Below, in pieces: positions 12,849 to 21,997 of a DNA stretch of 23,842 bases (position 1 is its first letter; the number at the start of each line of letters is the position of its first letter). The notes beneath the pieces are model-generated. The model worked only from the letters and a program-made list of their open reading frames with translations, was not told where the DNA came from and did no database searches. This DNA comes from an uncultured Collinsella sp. (GTDB taxonomy: Bacteria > Actinomycetota > Coriobacteriia > Coriobacteriales > Coriobacteriaceae): NCBI GenBank assembly GCA_902464485.1, contig CABQJJ010000022.1, positions 1-23,842 of the forward strand. The letters run 5' to 3'. The position numbers and the translations under genes were made by a program.

Positions 12849-14859
12849 CATGACGCTGTTTATCGCATCGCTTGCCGTCTCGTGCATCGGTGCGCTCGCC
12901 TCGGTTCTGCTGATCAAAGCCGATAACGCCGCCAAGACCGCCGGCTGCCTTATCGGCGCCGTCGCCGCGGTGCTTTCGTTTGTGGCCGGTATCCAGGCCG
13001 TGCTGGGCGATGTCACGTCGGTCGACACCATCGTGTTCTTCCCGTTTGCCCATTTCCAGCTGCTGCTCAATCAGCTGTCCGGCCTGTTCGTGGCGCTCAT
13101 CTCGGTGCTCGCGTTTGCCGGTTCGATCTACGGTCTCAACTACTTTGATGAGTACCCGGGCAAAAAGGGCCGCGCCGGCTTCTTCTTTAACACCTTCGTG
13201 GCGTCCATGATGCTCGTCATCACCGCCGACAACGTGTTTTGGTTCCTGGTCGCCTTTGAGCTCATGTCGCTGACCTCGTACTTCCTGGTCGTGATCGAGG
13301 AGAACGAGAACTCCATCCATGGCGGTTGGCTCTACTTTGTGATCGCGCACGTGGGCTTCGTGCTCATCATGGCGAGCTTCCTCACCATGACCAACTTCGC
13401 CGGTGGCTCGTTTGCCTTTGCGGATTTCCGCGCCACGCAGTTTAGCCCTGCGGTCGCATCCGTGTGCTTCGTGCTTGCCTTCTTTGGCTTTGGCGCCAAA
13501 GCCGGTATCATCCCGCTGCACGGCTGGCTGCCCAAGGCTCATCCTGAGGCACCGTCCAACGTGAGTGCCCTTATGTCCGGTGGCATGATCAAGATCGGTA
13601 TCTTCGGCATCCTCAAGGTTGGTCTCGACCTGCTCTCCGCCTCGGGCGTTCAGGTCTGGTGGGGCCTTATGGTCATGGTCTTCGGTGCGATCTCGTCGGT
13701 CCTCGGCGTGGCTTTCGCCCTGCAGGAGCATGACATCAAGCGCCTGCTGGCCTATCACTCCGTCGAGAACATCGGCATCATTCTGCTCGGCGTCGGCGCC
13801 TCCATGGCCGCCATGGCGCTCAATTCGGTCGGCATCGCCGTCCTGGCTCTGATGGCCGCCCTCTACCACACGTTTAACCACGCGATGTTTAAGGGTGAGC
13901 TGTTCTTGGGCGCCGGTGCGCTGCTGTACTCCACGGGTACGCGCAATATGGAGAAGATGGGCGGTCTGTTCCGTCGTATGCCGGCAACGGCCATCTGCTT
14001 CCTCGTTGGCGCGCTTGCCATCTCGGCCATCCCGCCCTTCAACGGCTTTGTGTCCGAGTGGTTTACCTATCAGTCGCTGTTTAATGCCGCCATGCAGGGT
14101 GACAAGGCCGTCATGATCGTGGCCGTGTTCGCTGCCGTCGCGCTTGCCATTACCGGCGCGCTGGCTGTCACGTGCTTCGTCAAGGCCTATGGCGTCTCCT
14201 TTGCCTCCGCGCCCCGCTCCGAGGCCGCGGCCAATGCCAAGGAGGTTCCCGCCCCCATGGTGTTTGCACAGGGCCTGCTCGCGGCCATCTGCGTCGTGCT
14301 GGGCATCGGCGCTCCCGTGATCGCGCCCGTGCTGGTCGATGTCGCCGCGTCCGTGCTGCATCCGTACGGTGGCGTGTTTGCCGCCGAGGGCATGGAGCTC
14401 ATGAACCAGTACTCCGGCGCTGCCACCTCCACGCCCGCGATCGCCATTGCGCTCGTGGTGCTCGTCGGCCTTGCCTGCGGCTATCGCAAGCTCAAGACCG
14501 TCGGCAAGGTGCAGAAGTCCCAGCCGTGGGCATGCGGCTATGCTCCCAACGAGCATATGCCCGTCGTGGCCACGACCTTTGCCTCCGAGGTGTCCTGGTT
14601 TATGCAGCCGCTCTACACGCTGCGCGACCGCTGCACGGCCGTCTGCTGGTCCATCGCACACTTCTTCGAGAAGCTCACCGGTGTGGCCGAGGCTGCGGAG
14701 CCCGTACCCGACAAGGTTCTCGTCGATGCCCCGCATAAGGGTGTCGAGAAGCTCGCCGACCTCGCGACTAAGCTCGAGGGCGGCAACTACAGCATCTATA
14801 TCTGCTACATCGTCGCGGCACTCGTGGTGTTCCTCGTGCTCGCCGTGCAAATGGGTTAA
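12841..14859 (+). CDS. hyfB: Hydrogenase-4 membrane subunit HyfB (NuoL/antiporter-like)
   Basis: The multi-span membrane protein has 672 residues, the length I recall for E. coli HyfB and longer than HycC. It belongs to the complex I antiporter-like (Mrp/NuoL-M-N) family. A buried Glu140 lies in VAFELMSLTSYFLV. The lysine helix region FGAKAGIIPLHGWLP leads into PEAPSNVSALMSGGMIKIG, and YHTFNHAMFKGELFLGAG holds the His and Lys of the second half-channel. These charged residues form the ion-translocation path in this family. A C-terminal extension after about residue 500 ends in another membrane helix, as in HyfB. It starts inside the hyfA 3' end. It probably couples H2 evolution to proton or Na+ movement; which ion cannot be told from sequence. 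Confidence 0.93.
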   Translation: MDSMTLFIASLAVSCIGALASVLLIKADNAAKTAGCLIGAVAAVLSFVAGIQAVLGDVTSVDTIVFFPFAHFQLLLNQLSGLFVALISVLAFAGSIYGLNYFDEYPGKKGRAGFFFNTFVASMMLVITADNVFWFLVAFELMSLTSYFLVVIEENENSIHGGWLYFVIAHVGFVLIMASFLTMTNFAGGSFAFADFRATQFSPAVASVCFVLAFFGFGAKAGIIPLHGWLPKAHPEAPSNVSALMSGGMIKIGIFGILKVGLDLLSASGVQVWWGLMVMVFGAISSVLGVAFALQEHDIKRLLAYHSVENIGIILLGVGASMAAMALNSVGIAVLALMAALYHTFNHAMFKGELFLGAGALLYSTGTRNMEKMGGLFRRMPATAICFLVGALAISAIPPFNGFVSEWFTYQSLFNAAMQGDKAVMIVAVFAAVALAITGALAVTCFVKAYGVSFASAPRSEAAANAKEVPAPMVFAQGLLAAICVVLGIGAPVIAPVLVDVAASVLHPYGGVFAAEGMELMNQYSGAATSTPAIAIALVVLVGLACGYRKLKTVGKVQKSQPWACGYAPNEHMPVVATTFASEVSWFMQPLYTLRDRCTAVCWSIAHFFEKLTGVAEAAEPVPDKVLVDAPHKGVEKLADLATKLEGGNYSIYICYIVAALVVFLVLAVQMG

Positions 14860-14871
14860 GGAGGGGAGAGC

Positions 14872-15798
14872 ATGAACAACATCGTACTTGCCGTTCTGCA
14901 GGGCGTGGTCGTCATGGCTGTCGCACCGTTCTTCTCCGGTCTCGGCCGCGTGATTCGCGCCAAGATGCACAACCGTCGCGGCCCCAGTATCATGCAGGAC
15001 TACCGCGACCTGGCCAAGCTCTTTGCGCGCCCCGAGTCCCAGTGCGAGGATGCGAGCTTTGCGCTGCGCATCATGCCGCCGCTGTTCTTCGCCGTCGCCT
15101 TTATGCTCGCGATGGGTTTGCCGCTCTTTACGGCACAAAGCCCCATCCCGGTCTTTGGTGACGCCATCACCATCATGTACAGCCTGGCGCTCGCCCGCTT
15201 CTTCTTCGCCCTCTGCGGTGTGGATTCGTCCAATGCCTACGCCGGTATTGGCGGCGTTCGCGAGCTGCTCATGAGCGTGCTCATCGAGCCGTCCATGCTG
15301 CTGGCGCTGTTTGCCGCCGCCCTGGTGTGCGGCTCCACCGACATTGCCACCATGGGTCAGCACATCATGACGGGCGCCGTCGACGCGCCGGTCGCCGTGA
15401 TCCTCGCCGGCATCGCCTTTGCGATCGCTTGCTACATGGAACTCGGCAAGCTGCCGTTTGATCAGGCCGAGGCCGAGCAGGAGCTCCAGGAAGGCCCGCT
15501 CGCCGAGCTTTCCGGCCCGTCGCTCGCCATGGCCAAGCTCGCCATGTCCATGAAGCAGGTCCTGGTCCTCGCTTGGTTCTGCGCGATCTTCGTCCCCTGG
15601 GGCGAGCCCGCGACCGTGGGTGCTGCCGCCGTTCTGGGCGCGGTCATCTTCCTGGTGAAGTGCCTGATCGACTTTGTCGTGTGCGGCGTGATCGAGAACT
15701 CCTGCTCGCGCTCGCGTTTTAAAGTGCTCGGCAATCAGACCTGGGCCGTCGTGGGCATCGCCGTTCTGGCGTTTGTCTTCGTGGTCGTCGGCGTGTAG
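14872..15798 (+). CDS. hyfC: Hydrogenase-4 membrane subunit HyfC/HycD (NuoH-like)
   Basis: The protein has 308 residues, about eight membrane spans, and the usual HycD/HyfC length (307-315). It is the NuoH-type anchor that holds the peripheral NiFe arm to the membrane. Conserved features include GRVIRAKMHNRRGPSIMQDY on the cytoplasmic side and ELGKLPFDQAEAEQELQEGP, the acidic loop shared with NuoH. ATG 14872 is preceded by AAGGAGGGGAG, 12 bp after the hyfB stop. It is an essential part of all group 4 membrane-bound hydrogenases. Confidence 0.93.
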   Translation: MNNIVLAVLQGVVVMAVAPFFSGLGRVIRAKMHNRRGPSIMQDYRDLAKLFARPESQCEDASFALRIMPPLFFAVAFMLAMGLPLFTAQSPIPVFGDAITIMYSLALARFFFALCGVDSSNAYAGIGGVRELLMSVLIEPSMLLALFAAALVCGSTDIATMGQHIMTGAVDAPVAVILAGIAFAIACYMELGKLPFDQAEAEQELQEGPLAELSGPSLAMAKLAMSMKQVLVLAWFCAIFVPWGEPATVGAAAVLGAVIFLVKCLIDFVVCGVIENSCSRSRFKVLGNQTWAVVGIAVLAFVFVVVGV

Positions 15799-15813
15799 GA
15801 GAAGGGAGAAACA

Positions 15814-17271
15814 ATGTCATTTGCAGTCAGTCTGTCCCTTCTCGGCTTGGTCGCTATCGCGGCCCCGATGGTGGCCTCGGTGCTCGTCGCCCTGTTCCCC
15901 CGTCCGTACGCCAAGTGGTTCAGCGTTTTGGGTGCCGCCGTCTCGACGGCCTGCACCATCGCCCTCGCCGCGAATTTCGCTGGCGCCGGCATGCCCGACA
16001 CGCAGGTCTCCCTGATCTCGTTTGGGCAGACCCTCGTCATGGGATTCACCTTCGATCGCATGAGCACGCTGCTCGCGCCCGCCTTTGTGGGTATCGGCCT
16101 GCTTGTCGTGATCTATTCGATTCCCTATATGAGCGAGAATAACCGTGAGCATCCCGACGCGCCGCGTCGTCGTTTCTACGCGTATCTCGCGACCTTCATC
16201 GGCGCCATGGCCGGCCTCGTGTACAGCTCGACCCTTTTGGGCCAGCTCGTGTTCTTTGAGATCACGGGTGCGTGCTCTTGGGGCCTCATTAGCTACTACA
16301 TGACGCCTACGGCCAAGAAGGCCGGCATGAAGGCTCTGATCATCACGCATATCGGTGCGCTCGGCCTGTATCTGGGCGCCGCCATTGTGTTTGCCCACAC
16401 CGGCACCTTCGCCATTACCGCGATTGCCGGCCTCGACGCCAAGCTCAAGGCCATCGTCCTTTTGCTCGTGCTGTTTGCGGCCTGGGCCAAGTCCGCACAG
16501 GTTCCCATGTACATGTGGCTGCCTTCGGCCATGGAGGCGCCGACGCCTGTTTCGGCCTACCTGCATGGCGCCTCGATGGTCAAGGTCGGCGTGTGCGTGT
16601 TCGCGCGTGCACTCGTCTCTGCCGGCGAGATTCCCGAGATCGTGGGCTGGGTTGCCATTATCGACGCCATGGTCACCATGCTCTTTGGTTTCCTTATGTA
16701 CCTGCCGCAAAAGGACATGAAGCGTCTGCTGGCCTTCTCCACGATCGCCCAGCTCTCCTATGTGTTCTTTGGTCTGGGTCTTTCGGTCTTTGGCAGCCAG
16801 CTGGCCTTTGATGGTGCCGTGTGCCACATCTTTAACCACGCCTTCGCCAAGACGCTGTTCTTCCTGATCGCCGGTTCGTTCTCCTTTACGCTCGGCACGC
16901 GTATGCTGCCCAAGCTTCGCGGCATCGTAAAGAAGTACCCGATCTCGGGCGTGGGCTTTGGTGTCGCCGCGCTCGCCATTGCCGGCGTGCCGCCCATGAA
17001 CACGTTCTTCTCGAAGTTCCAGATCATCGCCGGCGGCTTTTCCGTGGGTGCCGGCAACGTCGCGATCCTGGTGCTCGTGTGCATCATGGTCGCCGAAACC
17101 GTCGCCACCTTCGCCTGGTTCCTTAAGTGGATGGGCTATTGCCTGCCCGGCGAGCCGAGCGAAGAGGTCGCTGCGGGAGCCCCGCTTCCCCGCGCGATGG
17201 CGTTCGTGTTCATCGTGCTCATCATCATGGTCATCGTCAGCGGCCCGCTTTCGGCCAGCTGGATCGGTTAG
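15814..17271 (+). CDS. hyfD: Hydrogenase-4 membrane subunit HyfD (NuoL/M/N-like)
   Basis: The second antiporter-like subunit has 485 residues and about 14 membrane spans. Glu149 lies in FFEITGACSWG, Lys in AAWAKSAQVPMYMWLP and VKVGVCVFAR, and His/Lys in CHIFNHAFAKTLFF, matching the ion-channel charge pattern of this family. E. coli HyfD is about 479 residues, and no equivalent exists in the hyc (Hyd-3) operon, so this gene helps identify the complex as FHL-2/Hyd-4 type. It starts at ATG 15814 behind GAGAAGGGAG, 15 bp after hyfC. Confidence 0.92.
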   Translation: MSFAVSLSLLGLVAIAAPMVASVLVALFPRPYAKWFSVLGAAVSTACTIALAANFAGAGMPDTQVSLISFGQTLVMGFTFDRMSTLLAPAFVGIGLLVVIYSIPYMSENNREHPDAPRRRFYAYLATFIGAMAGLVYSSTLLGQLVFFEITGACSWGLISYYMTPTAKKAGMKALIITHIGALGLYLGAAIVFAHTGTFAITAIAGLDAKLKAIVLLLVLFAAWAKSAQVPMYMWLPSAMEAPTPVSAYLHGASMVKVGVCVFARALVSAGEIPEIVGWVAIIDAMVTMLFGFLMYLPQKDMKRLLAFSTIAQLSYVFFGLGLSVFGSQLAFDGAVCHIFNHAFAKTLFFLIAGSFSFTLGTRMLPKLRGIVKKYPISGVGFGVAALAIAGVPPMNTFFSKFQIIAGGFSVGAGNVAILVLVCIMVAETVATFAWFLKWMGYCLPGEPSEEVAAGAPLPRAMAFVFIVLIIMVIVSGPLSASWIG

Positions 17272-17284
17272 GAGGTAGAACGAC

Positions 17285-17938
17285 ATGGGTTATTCGATCG
17301 TCAACATCCTTGGCGGCCTTCTGATCGTTACGTCCACCATGGTGGTCGTCTCCAAGAACATCAAACATGCCATCCGCTGGTATGCGGTGCAGTCGCTGGT
17401 GCTCGTGGGGCTGCTCGCCACGCTCGGTGTCACCACCGGTGCGCAGGAGCTGCTTATGTGGGCTGGATCTGCCTTTATCACCAAGGTCGTCCTGGTCCCT
17501 TATATCCTCAACCGCGCATACAAGAAGATGGGCGAGCCGAGCGGCGCATCGCTCAAGGCCGGCCTTAAGCCCGCGTGGGCCATTTGCATCATCGCCGTGG
17601 AGGTCGCGATCTGCTTTGCCGTCGTGACGCAGATCAGCCTGCCCACGGCCGAGGTCGCAACGCCTGCGCTCGCCATTAGCTTCGCCCACTTCTTTGTGGG
17701 CCTCACCTGCATCATCTCGCAGCGCAATATCATGAAGCAGATCTTTGGATACTGCCTTATGGAAAACGGCAGCCATGTGACGCTCGCGCTTTTGGCCCCC
17801 ACCGCTCCCGAGATCATCGAGATCGGTATCGCCACCGACGCCATCTTTGCCGTCATCATCATGTCCATCGTCGTGCGTCGCATTTGGGACGACTCCCACT
17901 CGCTCGATGCGCGCGACCTGTCCGAGCTGAGGGGGTAG
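17285..17938 (+). CDS. hyfE: Hydrogenase-4 membrane subunit HyfE (NuoK-like)
   Basis: This small membrane protein of 217 residues matches the HyfE length (216 in E. coli). About six spans are visible, with an N-terminal region resembling NuoK/MrpC. Charged residues inside the spans include Glu in AQELLMWAGSAFITKVV and in CLMENGSHVTLAL. It sits between the two antiporter-like subunits HyfD and HyfF, as in other Hyf operons. ATG 17285 is behind TAGGAGG. The hyfF start follows 3 bp after its stop, so they are translated together. Confidence 0.9.
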   Translation: MGYSIVNILGGLLIVTSTMVVVSKNIKHAIRWYAVQSLVLVGLLATLGVTTGAQELLMWAGSAFITKVVLVPYILNRAYKKMGEPSGASLKAGLKPAWAICIIAVEVAICFAVVTQISLPTAEVATPALAISFAHFFVGLTCIISQRNIMKQIFGYCLMENGSHVTLALLAPTAPEIIEIGIATDAIFAVIIMSIVVRRIWDDSHSLDARDLSELRG

Positions 17939-17941
17939 TCC

Positions 17942-19501
17942 ATGGAAACGTTGATTCTCGCCCTGCTCGCGACTCCTTTGGTGTTCTCGCTGGTCATGGC
18001 GTTTTTGCCCAAGAACACGTCCTATAACGTGTTTGCCGGTCTCAACCTGGTCTCCGTCGCAGCCGTCCTGGTGCTGTCGATTATGACGGCCGGTGACGTC
18101 CTTATGAGCGGCGACACCGCGAGCGCTCTTGGCCTGTGGTTCCACCTCGATTCGCTGGGCGCCATCTTTGTGATGCTCATCGGCTTTATCGGTTTTCTTA
18201 CGGGACTGTTCTCGCTGCCCTATGTAAAGGCCGATATCGAGGAGGGCTCCATGCCCGCCGAGCGCGCCAAGCAGTATTTTGCGCTGTTTAGCCTGTTTGT
18301 GTTCACCATGCTGCTCGCGTGCCTGTCCAACAACATGATCCTCACGTGGGCCGCCGTGGAGGCAACCACGCTTTCCACCGTGTTCCTCGTGGGTATCTAC
18401 AAGAACAAGACGGCCCTCGAGGCTTCTTGGAAGTATGCGATGGTCTGCACCGCCGGCGTGGCCTTTGGCCTGTTCGGTACGCTGCTGATCTACGCCAACG
18501 CCGCCGACGTGATTCCCAACGCCCACGAGGCCGCATTCCTGTCGTGCGTGCTGCCGTATGCCGACCAGTTCGACCCGACGCTCATGCGTCTCGCCTTTGC
18601 GTTTGTCGTGATCGGCTTTGGAACCAAGGCCGGCCTGTTCCCCATGCACACTTGGCTGCCCGACGCCCACTCCCAGGCCCCGAGCCCTGTCTCGGCCCTG
18701 CTCTCGGGCGTGCTGCTTAAGTGCGCCATGCTTGTGATCATGCGCTTCTACGGCTTTACTATCCAGGCCGTGGGCGCCGAGTATCCGCAACTTTTGCTGC
18801 TGATCGTCGGCACGCTGTCCATTTTGGTGGCGGCACTTTCGATGTTTCGCCAGGACGACCTCAAGCGCCGCTTTGCGTACTCGTCTGTGGAGAACGTGGG
18901 CGTTATCGCCCTGTGCCTGGGTATCGGTGGCCCGCTGGGTATCGCCGCGGCCCTGCTGCACTGCGTGTTCCACGGCTTTACCAAGACGCTTGCCTTCTGC
19001 GTGTCCGGCAACATCCAGCATGCCTTTGGCACGCGTAGCCTGGCCAAGATTCAAGGCGTCGTTGAGGTTGCACCCGCAACCGCCGCGCTCGCCATCCTGG
19101 CGCTGCTCGGTCTTGCCGCCTTCCCGCCCTTTGGCATGTTTATCTCCGAGTTCCTGACTTTTGTCGCCGGTGTTACCGCCGGTCCCATGTGGCTGGTCGT
19201 CGTGGTCGCCCTCGGTCTTACCGTGGCCATCTCCGCGCTCACCCGCATCGCACTCAAGTCGGTATTCGGCCATGCGCCCCAAGGCATGGGCAAGCATGAG
19301 GCCCCGGCGCTCATGCTTATCCCCGAAATCATCCTGGCTGTCATGATCTTGTGGTTTGGCATCGCCACCCCGCTGCCTCTCGTGCACGGTGTGGAGACTG
19401 CGACCGGCATCGTGCTCGAGCAGAGCACCGAGAAACTTCACGCAACGCCGATGTACCGCGCTGTGTTCGGTACCGAGACCGCTCAGAGCGAGGTGGAGTA
19501 A
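17942..19501 (+). CDS. hyfF: Hydrogenase-4 membrane subunit HyfF (NuoN/M-like)
   Basis: The third antiporter-like subunit has 519 residues, close to E. coli HyfF (526). Glu140 is in WAAVEATTLSTVFLVG. The lysine-containing segments are IGFGTKAGLFPMHTWLPDAH and LSGVLLKCAMLVIMRF, with LHCVFHGFTKTLAFCVSGN further on. Together with HyfB and HyfD it gives three potential ion channels, against one in Hyd-3. The start ATG is 3 bp after the hyfE stop, and hyfG follows 3 bp after its stop. Confidence 0.92.
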   Translation: METLILALLATPLVFSLVMAFLPKNTSYNVFAGLNLVSVAAVLVLSIMTAGDVLMSGDTASALGLWFHLDSLGAIFVMLIGFIGFLTGLFSLPYVKADIEEGSMPAERAKQYFALFSLFVFTMLLACLSNNMILTWAAVEATTLSTVFLVGIYKNKTALEASWKYAMVCTAGVAFGLFGTLLIYANAADVIPNAHEAAFLSCVLPYADQFDPTLMRLAFAFVVIGFGTKAGLFPMHTWLPDAHSQAPSPVSALLSGVLLKCAMLVIMRFYGFTIQAVGAEYPQLLLLIVGTLSILVAALSMFRQDDLKRRFAYSSVENVGVIALCLGIGGPLGIAAALLHCVFHGFTKTLAFCVSGNIQHAFGTRSLAKIQGVVEVAPATAALAILALLGLAAFPPFGMFISEFLTFVAGVTAGPMWLVVVVALGLTVAISALTRIALKSVFGHAPQGMGKHEAPALMLIPEIILAVMILWFGIATPLPLVHGVETATGIVLEQSTEKLHATPMYRAVFGTETAQSEVE

Positions 19502-19504
19502 CGA

Positions 19505-21277
19505 ATGATTGAAACTGAGAACAAGGTGTATGCCCGTCGCTGCGAGAGCCATGTCGAGGCCCTGCGCCGCGCCGTTCCGGGCTGCATCGAGAAGGTCGAG
19601 TGGCAGTGCGAGGACCAGCTGACGATTACCGTCAAGCAGGACAAGCTGCCCGAGGCCGTCCACTACCTGTATTACGAGCGCTACGGTTGGATTCCCGTGA
19701 TCATCGGCAACGATGAGCGCGGTCTGTGCGGCCGTTACGCCGTGTACTACGTCATCTCCATGGAGGGGGAGGACCCCGGCTGGGTGACCGTGCGCACCGA
19801 GGTCGATCCCGCCAAGATGACGTTCCCGTCCGTGACGCCGTTCGTCCCCGCCTGCGTGTGGGGCGAGCGCGAGCTTCGCGACATGTTCGGCCTGATCCCC
19901 GAGGGTCTGCCCGATCGTCGTCGTCTGGTGTTGCCCGACGATTGGCCCAGCGGCCTGTACCCGCTGCGTAAGGACTCCATGGACTACCGCTTCCGTCCCG
20001 CTCCCGCGAGCGACATGGAAAACTACGAGTTCTTGGCCGATACCAAGGGCAAGGAGACGACGCTCGTCCCCATGGGCCCGTTGCACATTACCTCCGACGA
20101 GCCCGGTCACTTCCGCCTGTTCGTTGAGGGCGAGACGATCGTGGACGCCGACTACCGTCTGTTCTACGTGCACCGCGGCATGGAGAAGGTCGCCGAGACG
20201 CGCCTGAACTATGACGCCGTGACGTTCCTCGCCGACCGCATCTGCGGCATCTGCGGCTGCGCCCACTCGGTGGCCTATGCCGAGGCCGTCGAGCGCGCCC
20301 AGGGCATCCATGTCCCGCCGCGCGCCCAGTACATCCGCGCTATCATGCTCGAGGTCGAGCGCCTGCACTCGCATCTGCTCAACATTGGTCTCGCATCGCA
20401 CTACACGGGCTTCGACTCCGGCTTCCAGCAGTTCTTCCGCGTCCGCGAGAAGTCCATGGACCTGGCCGAGAAGCTCTCCGGTCACCGTAAGACCTACGGT
20501 CTCAACGTGATCGGCGGCGTGCGTCGCGACATCCTGGCCGAGCAGAAGCTTTCCACGCTCACGACCATCCACCAGCTGCGCTCCGAGGTTCAGGAACTCG
20601 TCGACGTCTTGCTCTCCACGCCCAACTTTATTGAGCGTACGAGTGGCATTGGCATCTTGGACCGCAAGATCGCACGCGACTTCTCGCCGGTCGGCCCGCT
20701 TATGCGTGGCTCGGGCTATGCCCGCGACGTGCGTTTTGACCATCCCTTCGACGGCTACGCCGATCCGGACGTCCAAAAGATGCACGCCGCCACGGCCGAC
20801 ACCTGCGATGCCTTCGGCCGTACCGCCGTTCGCATCCAGGAGGTCTACGATTCGATCGACATGATCGAGACCATGCTCGAGAACTGCCCGTCGGGCCCCA
20901 TCCTCACCACGGATTGGGAGTACACCCCGCACAAGTACGCCATCGGCGCCACCGAGGCGCCGCGCGGCGAGGATGTGCACTGGGCGATGCTCGGCAACAA
21001 CCAGAAGTGCTACCGCTGGCGCGCCAAGGCCGCCACGTACAGCAACTGGCCGGTCCTGCGCTACATGTTCCGCGGCAACACCGTGGGCGACGCGGCGCTG
21101 ATCGTCGGTTCGCTCGACCCGTGCTACTCCTGCACCGACCGCGTGACGGTGACCGATGTCGCCGCCAAGCGCGACCACGTGCTCGACAAGGAGCAGTTCG
21201 AGAACGTCTGGCGCGACAAGTCGCCGCTTGCGGGCGAGGGCACCATGGCCGCTCCGCTCGATGAGGAGGCGCTCTAA
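19505..21277 (+). CDS. hyfG: Hydrogenase-4 catalytic large subunit HyfG/HycE (NuoC-NuoD fusion, NiFe site)
   Basis: The 590-residue protein fuses an N-terminal NuoC-like domain (about 1-170, ending in RELRDMFGLIPEGLPDRRRLV) to a NuoD-like NiFe domain, as in HyfG (about 555) and HycE (569). The Ni-Fe ligands are Cys247 and Cys250 in RICGICGCAH, and Cys540 and Cys543 in DPCYSCTDR. The 44 residues after Arg546 form the C-terminal peptide that the HycI-type protease (gene at 23362) should remove once nickel is inserted. Residue 252 is Cys where HycE, as I recall, has Phe. It reduces protons to H2 in the cytoplasmic peripheral arm. The upstream gene ends 3 bp before it. Confidence 0.95.
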   Translation: MIETENKVYARRCESHVEALRRAVPGCIEKVEWQCEDQLTITVKQDKLPEAVHYLYYERYGWIPVIIGNDERGLCGRYAVYYVISMEGEDPGWVTVRTEVDPAKMTFPSVTPFVPACVWGERELRDMFGLIPEGLPDRRRLVLPDDWPSGLYPLRKDSMDYRFRPAPASDMENYEFLADTKGKETTLVPMGPLHITSDEPGHFRLFVEGETIVDADYRLFYVHRGMEKVAETRLNYDAVTFLADRICGICGCAHSVAYAEAVERAQGIHVPPRAQYIRAIMLEVERLHSHLLNIGLASHYTGFDSGFQQFFRVREKSMDLAEKLSGHRKTYGLNVIGGVRRDILAEQKLSTLTTIHQLRSEVQELVDVLLSTPNFIERTSGIGILDRKIARDFSPVGPLMRGSGYARDVRFDHPFDGYADPDVQKMHAATADTCDAFGRTAVRIQEVYDSIDMIETMLENCPSGPILTTDWEYTPHKYAIGATEAPRGEDVHWAMLGNNQKCYRWRAKAATYSNWPVLRYMFRGNTVGDAALIVGSLDPCYSCTDRVTVTDVAAKRDHVLDKEQFENVWRDKSPLAGEGTMAAPLDEEAL

Positions 21278-21278
21278 T

Positions 21279-21995
21279 ATGCTGAAGCTTTGGAAGGTCA
21301 ACGCCAAGGCCGGCGACGCGACGGTCAAGTACCCGTTTGCGCCGTTCCCCACCAACAAGGACATGCGCGGCAAGCCCGAGCACAACGCGGAGCTCTGCAT
21401 CGCCTGCGGTGCCTGCGGCGTGGCGTGCCCGGCCGATGCCATTCGCATGGACACCGACCTTGCGGCCGATACCATCACCTGGTCGATTGACTACGGTCGC
21501 TGCATCTTCTGTGGCCGCTGTGAGGAAGCCTGCCCCATGGAGGCCATCAAGCTCACCGAGGAGTTTGAGCTGGCCGTCATGAGCAAGGACGACCTCACCA
21601 GCAAGAGCGTCTATACGCTCGAGCACTGCTCGCGTTGCGGTAAGCCGTTTGCCCCGCACAAGGAGATCGACTACGCCAAGCGCCTGCTGCAAAAGGCCGG
21701 CGGCATGGAGGCCATCCAGGCTGCCCGTACCGTTGGTATGTGCCAGGAGTGCAAGCGCGAGCTCGACGCCCTGCGCGCCGCCTCGGCCGTAAAGACCGGT
21801 AACGCGCGCGGCATGGCTGCCAACGAGGCGCTTGCGTCCGGTGAGCCCCAGGGCCCCGGCATGGAGTATCTGGGCGGCCACGGTGTGAATCCGGAGTATG
21901 TCGACCGCAAGCTCAACCCCGATGCGCCCGAGATCCCCGCTGGACCTGCACCGGTCGAGGGGATCATCATGGATTTTGAAACGAAGGAGGAGTAA
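21279..21995 (+). CDS. hyfH: Hydrogenase-4 Fe-S subunit HyfH/HycF (NuoI-like) with extended C-terminus
   Basis: The protein has 238 residues, while HyfH/HycF are about 180. Two ferredoxin motifs are present, CIACGACGVAC (40-50) and CIFCGRCEEAC (75-85), each for one [4Fe-4S]. After them come two CxxC pairs, HCSRCGKP (Cys117/120) and MCQECKRE (Cys155/158), spaced like a zinc ribbon, then a flexible Gly/Pro-rich tail to the end. It relays electrons between HyfA and the small subunit HyfI. ATG 21279 is one base after the hyfG stop; the ORF could run further upstream only through hyfG coding sequence. Confidence 0.9.
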   Translation: MLKLWKVNAKAGDATVKYPFAPFPTNKDMRGKPEHNAELCIACGACGVACPADAIRMDTDLAADTITWSIDYGRCIFCGRCEEACPMEAIKLTEEFELAVMSKDDLTSKSVYTLEHCSRCGKPFAPHKEIDYAKRLLQKAGGMEAIQAARTVGMCQECKRELDALRAASAVKTGNARGMAANEALASGEPQGPGMEYLGGHGVNPEYVDRKLNPDAPEIPAGPAPVEGIIMDFETKEE

Positions 21996-21997
21996 CC

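Noticed and set aside
17237..21478. A 1413-residue open frame on the minus strand across the hyfD-hyfI region
   Set aside because: It is antisense to hyfE, hyfF, hyfG and hyfH, which have clear family motifs and ribosome sites. Its His/Gly/Arg-rich composition is the usual shadow of GC-rich codon use. The same holds for the long minus frames at 12790-15363, 10401-12143 and 15817-17286.
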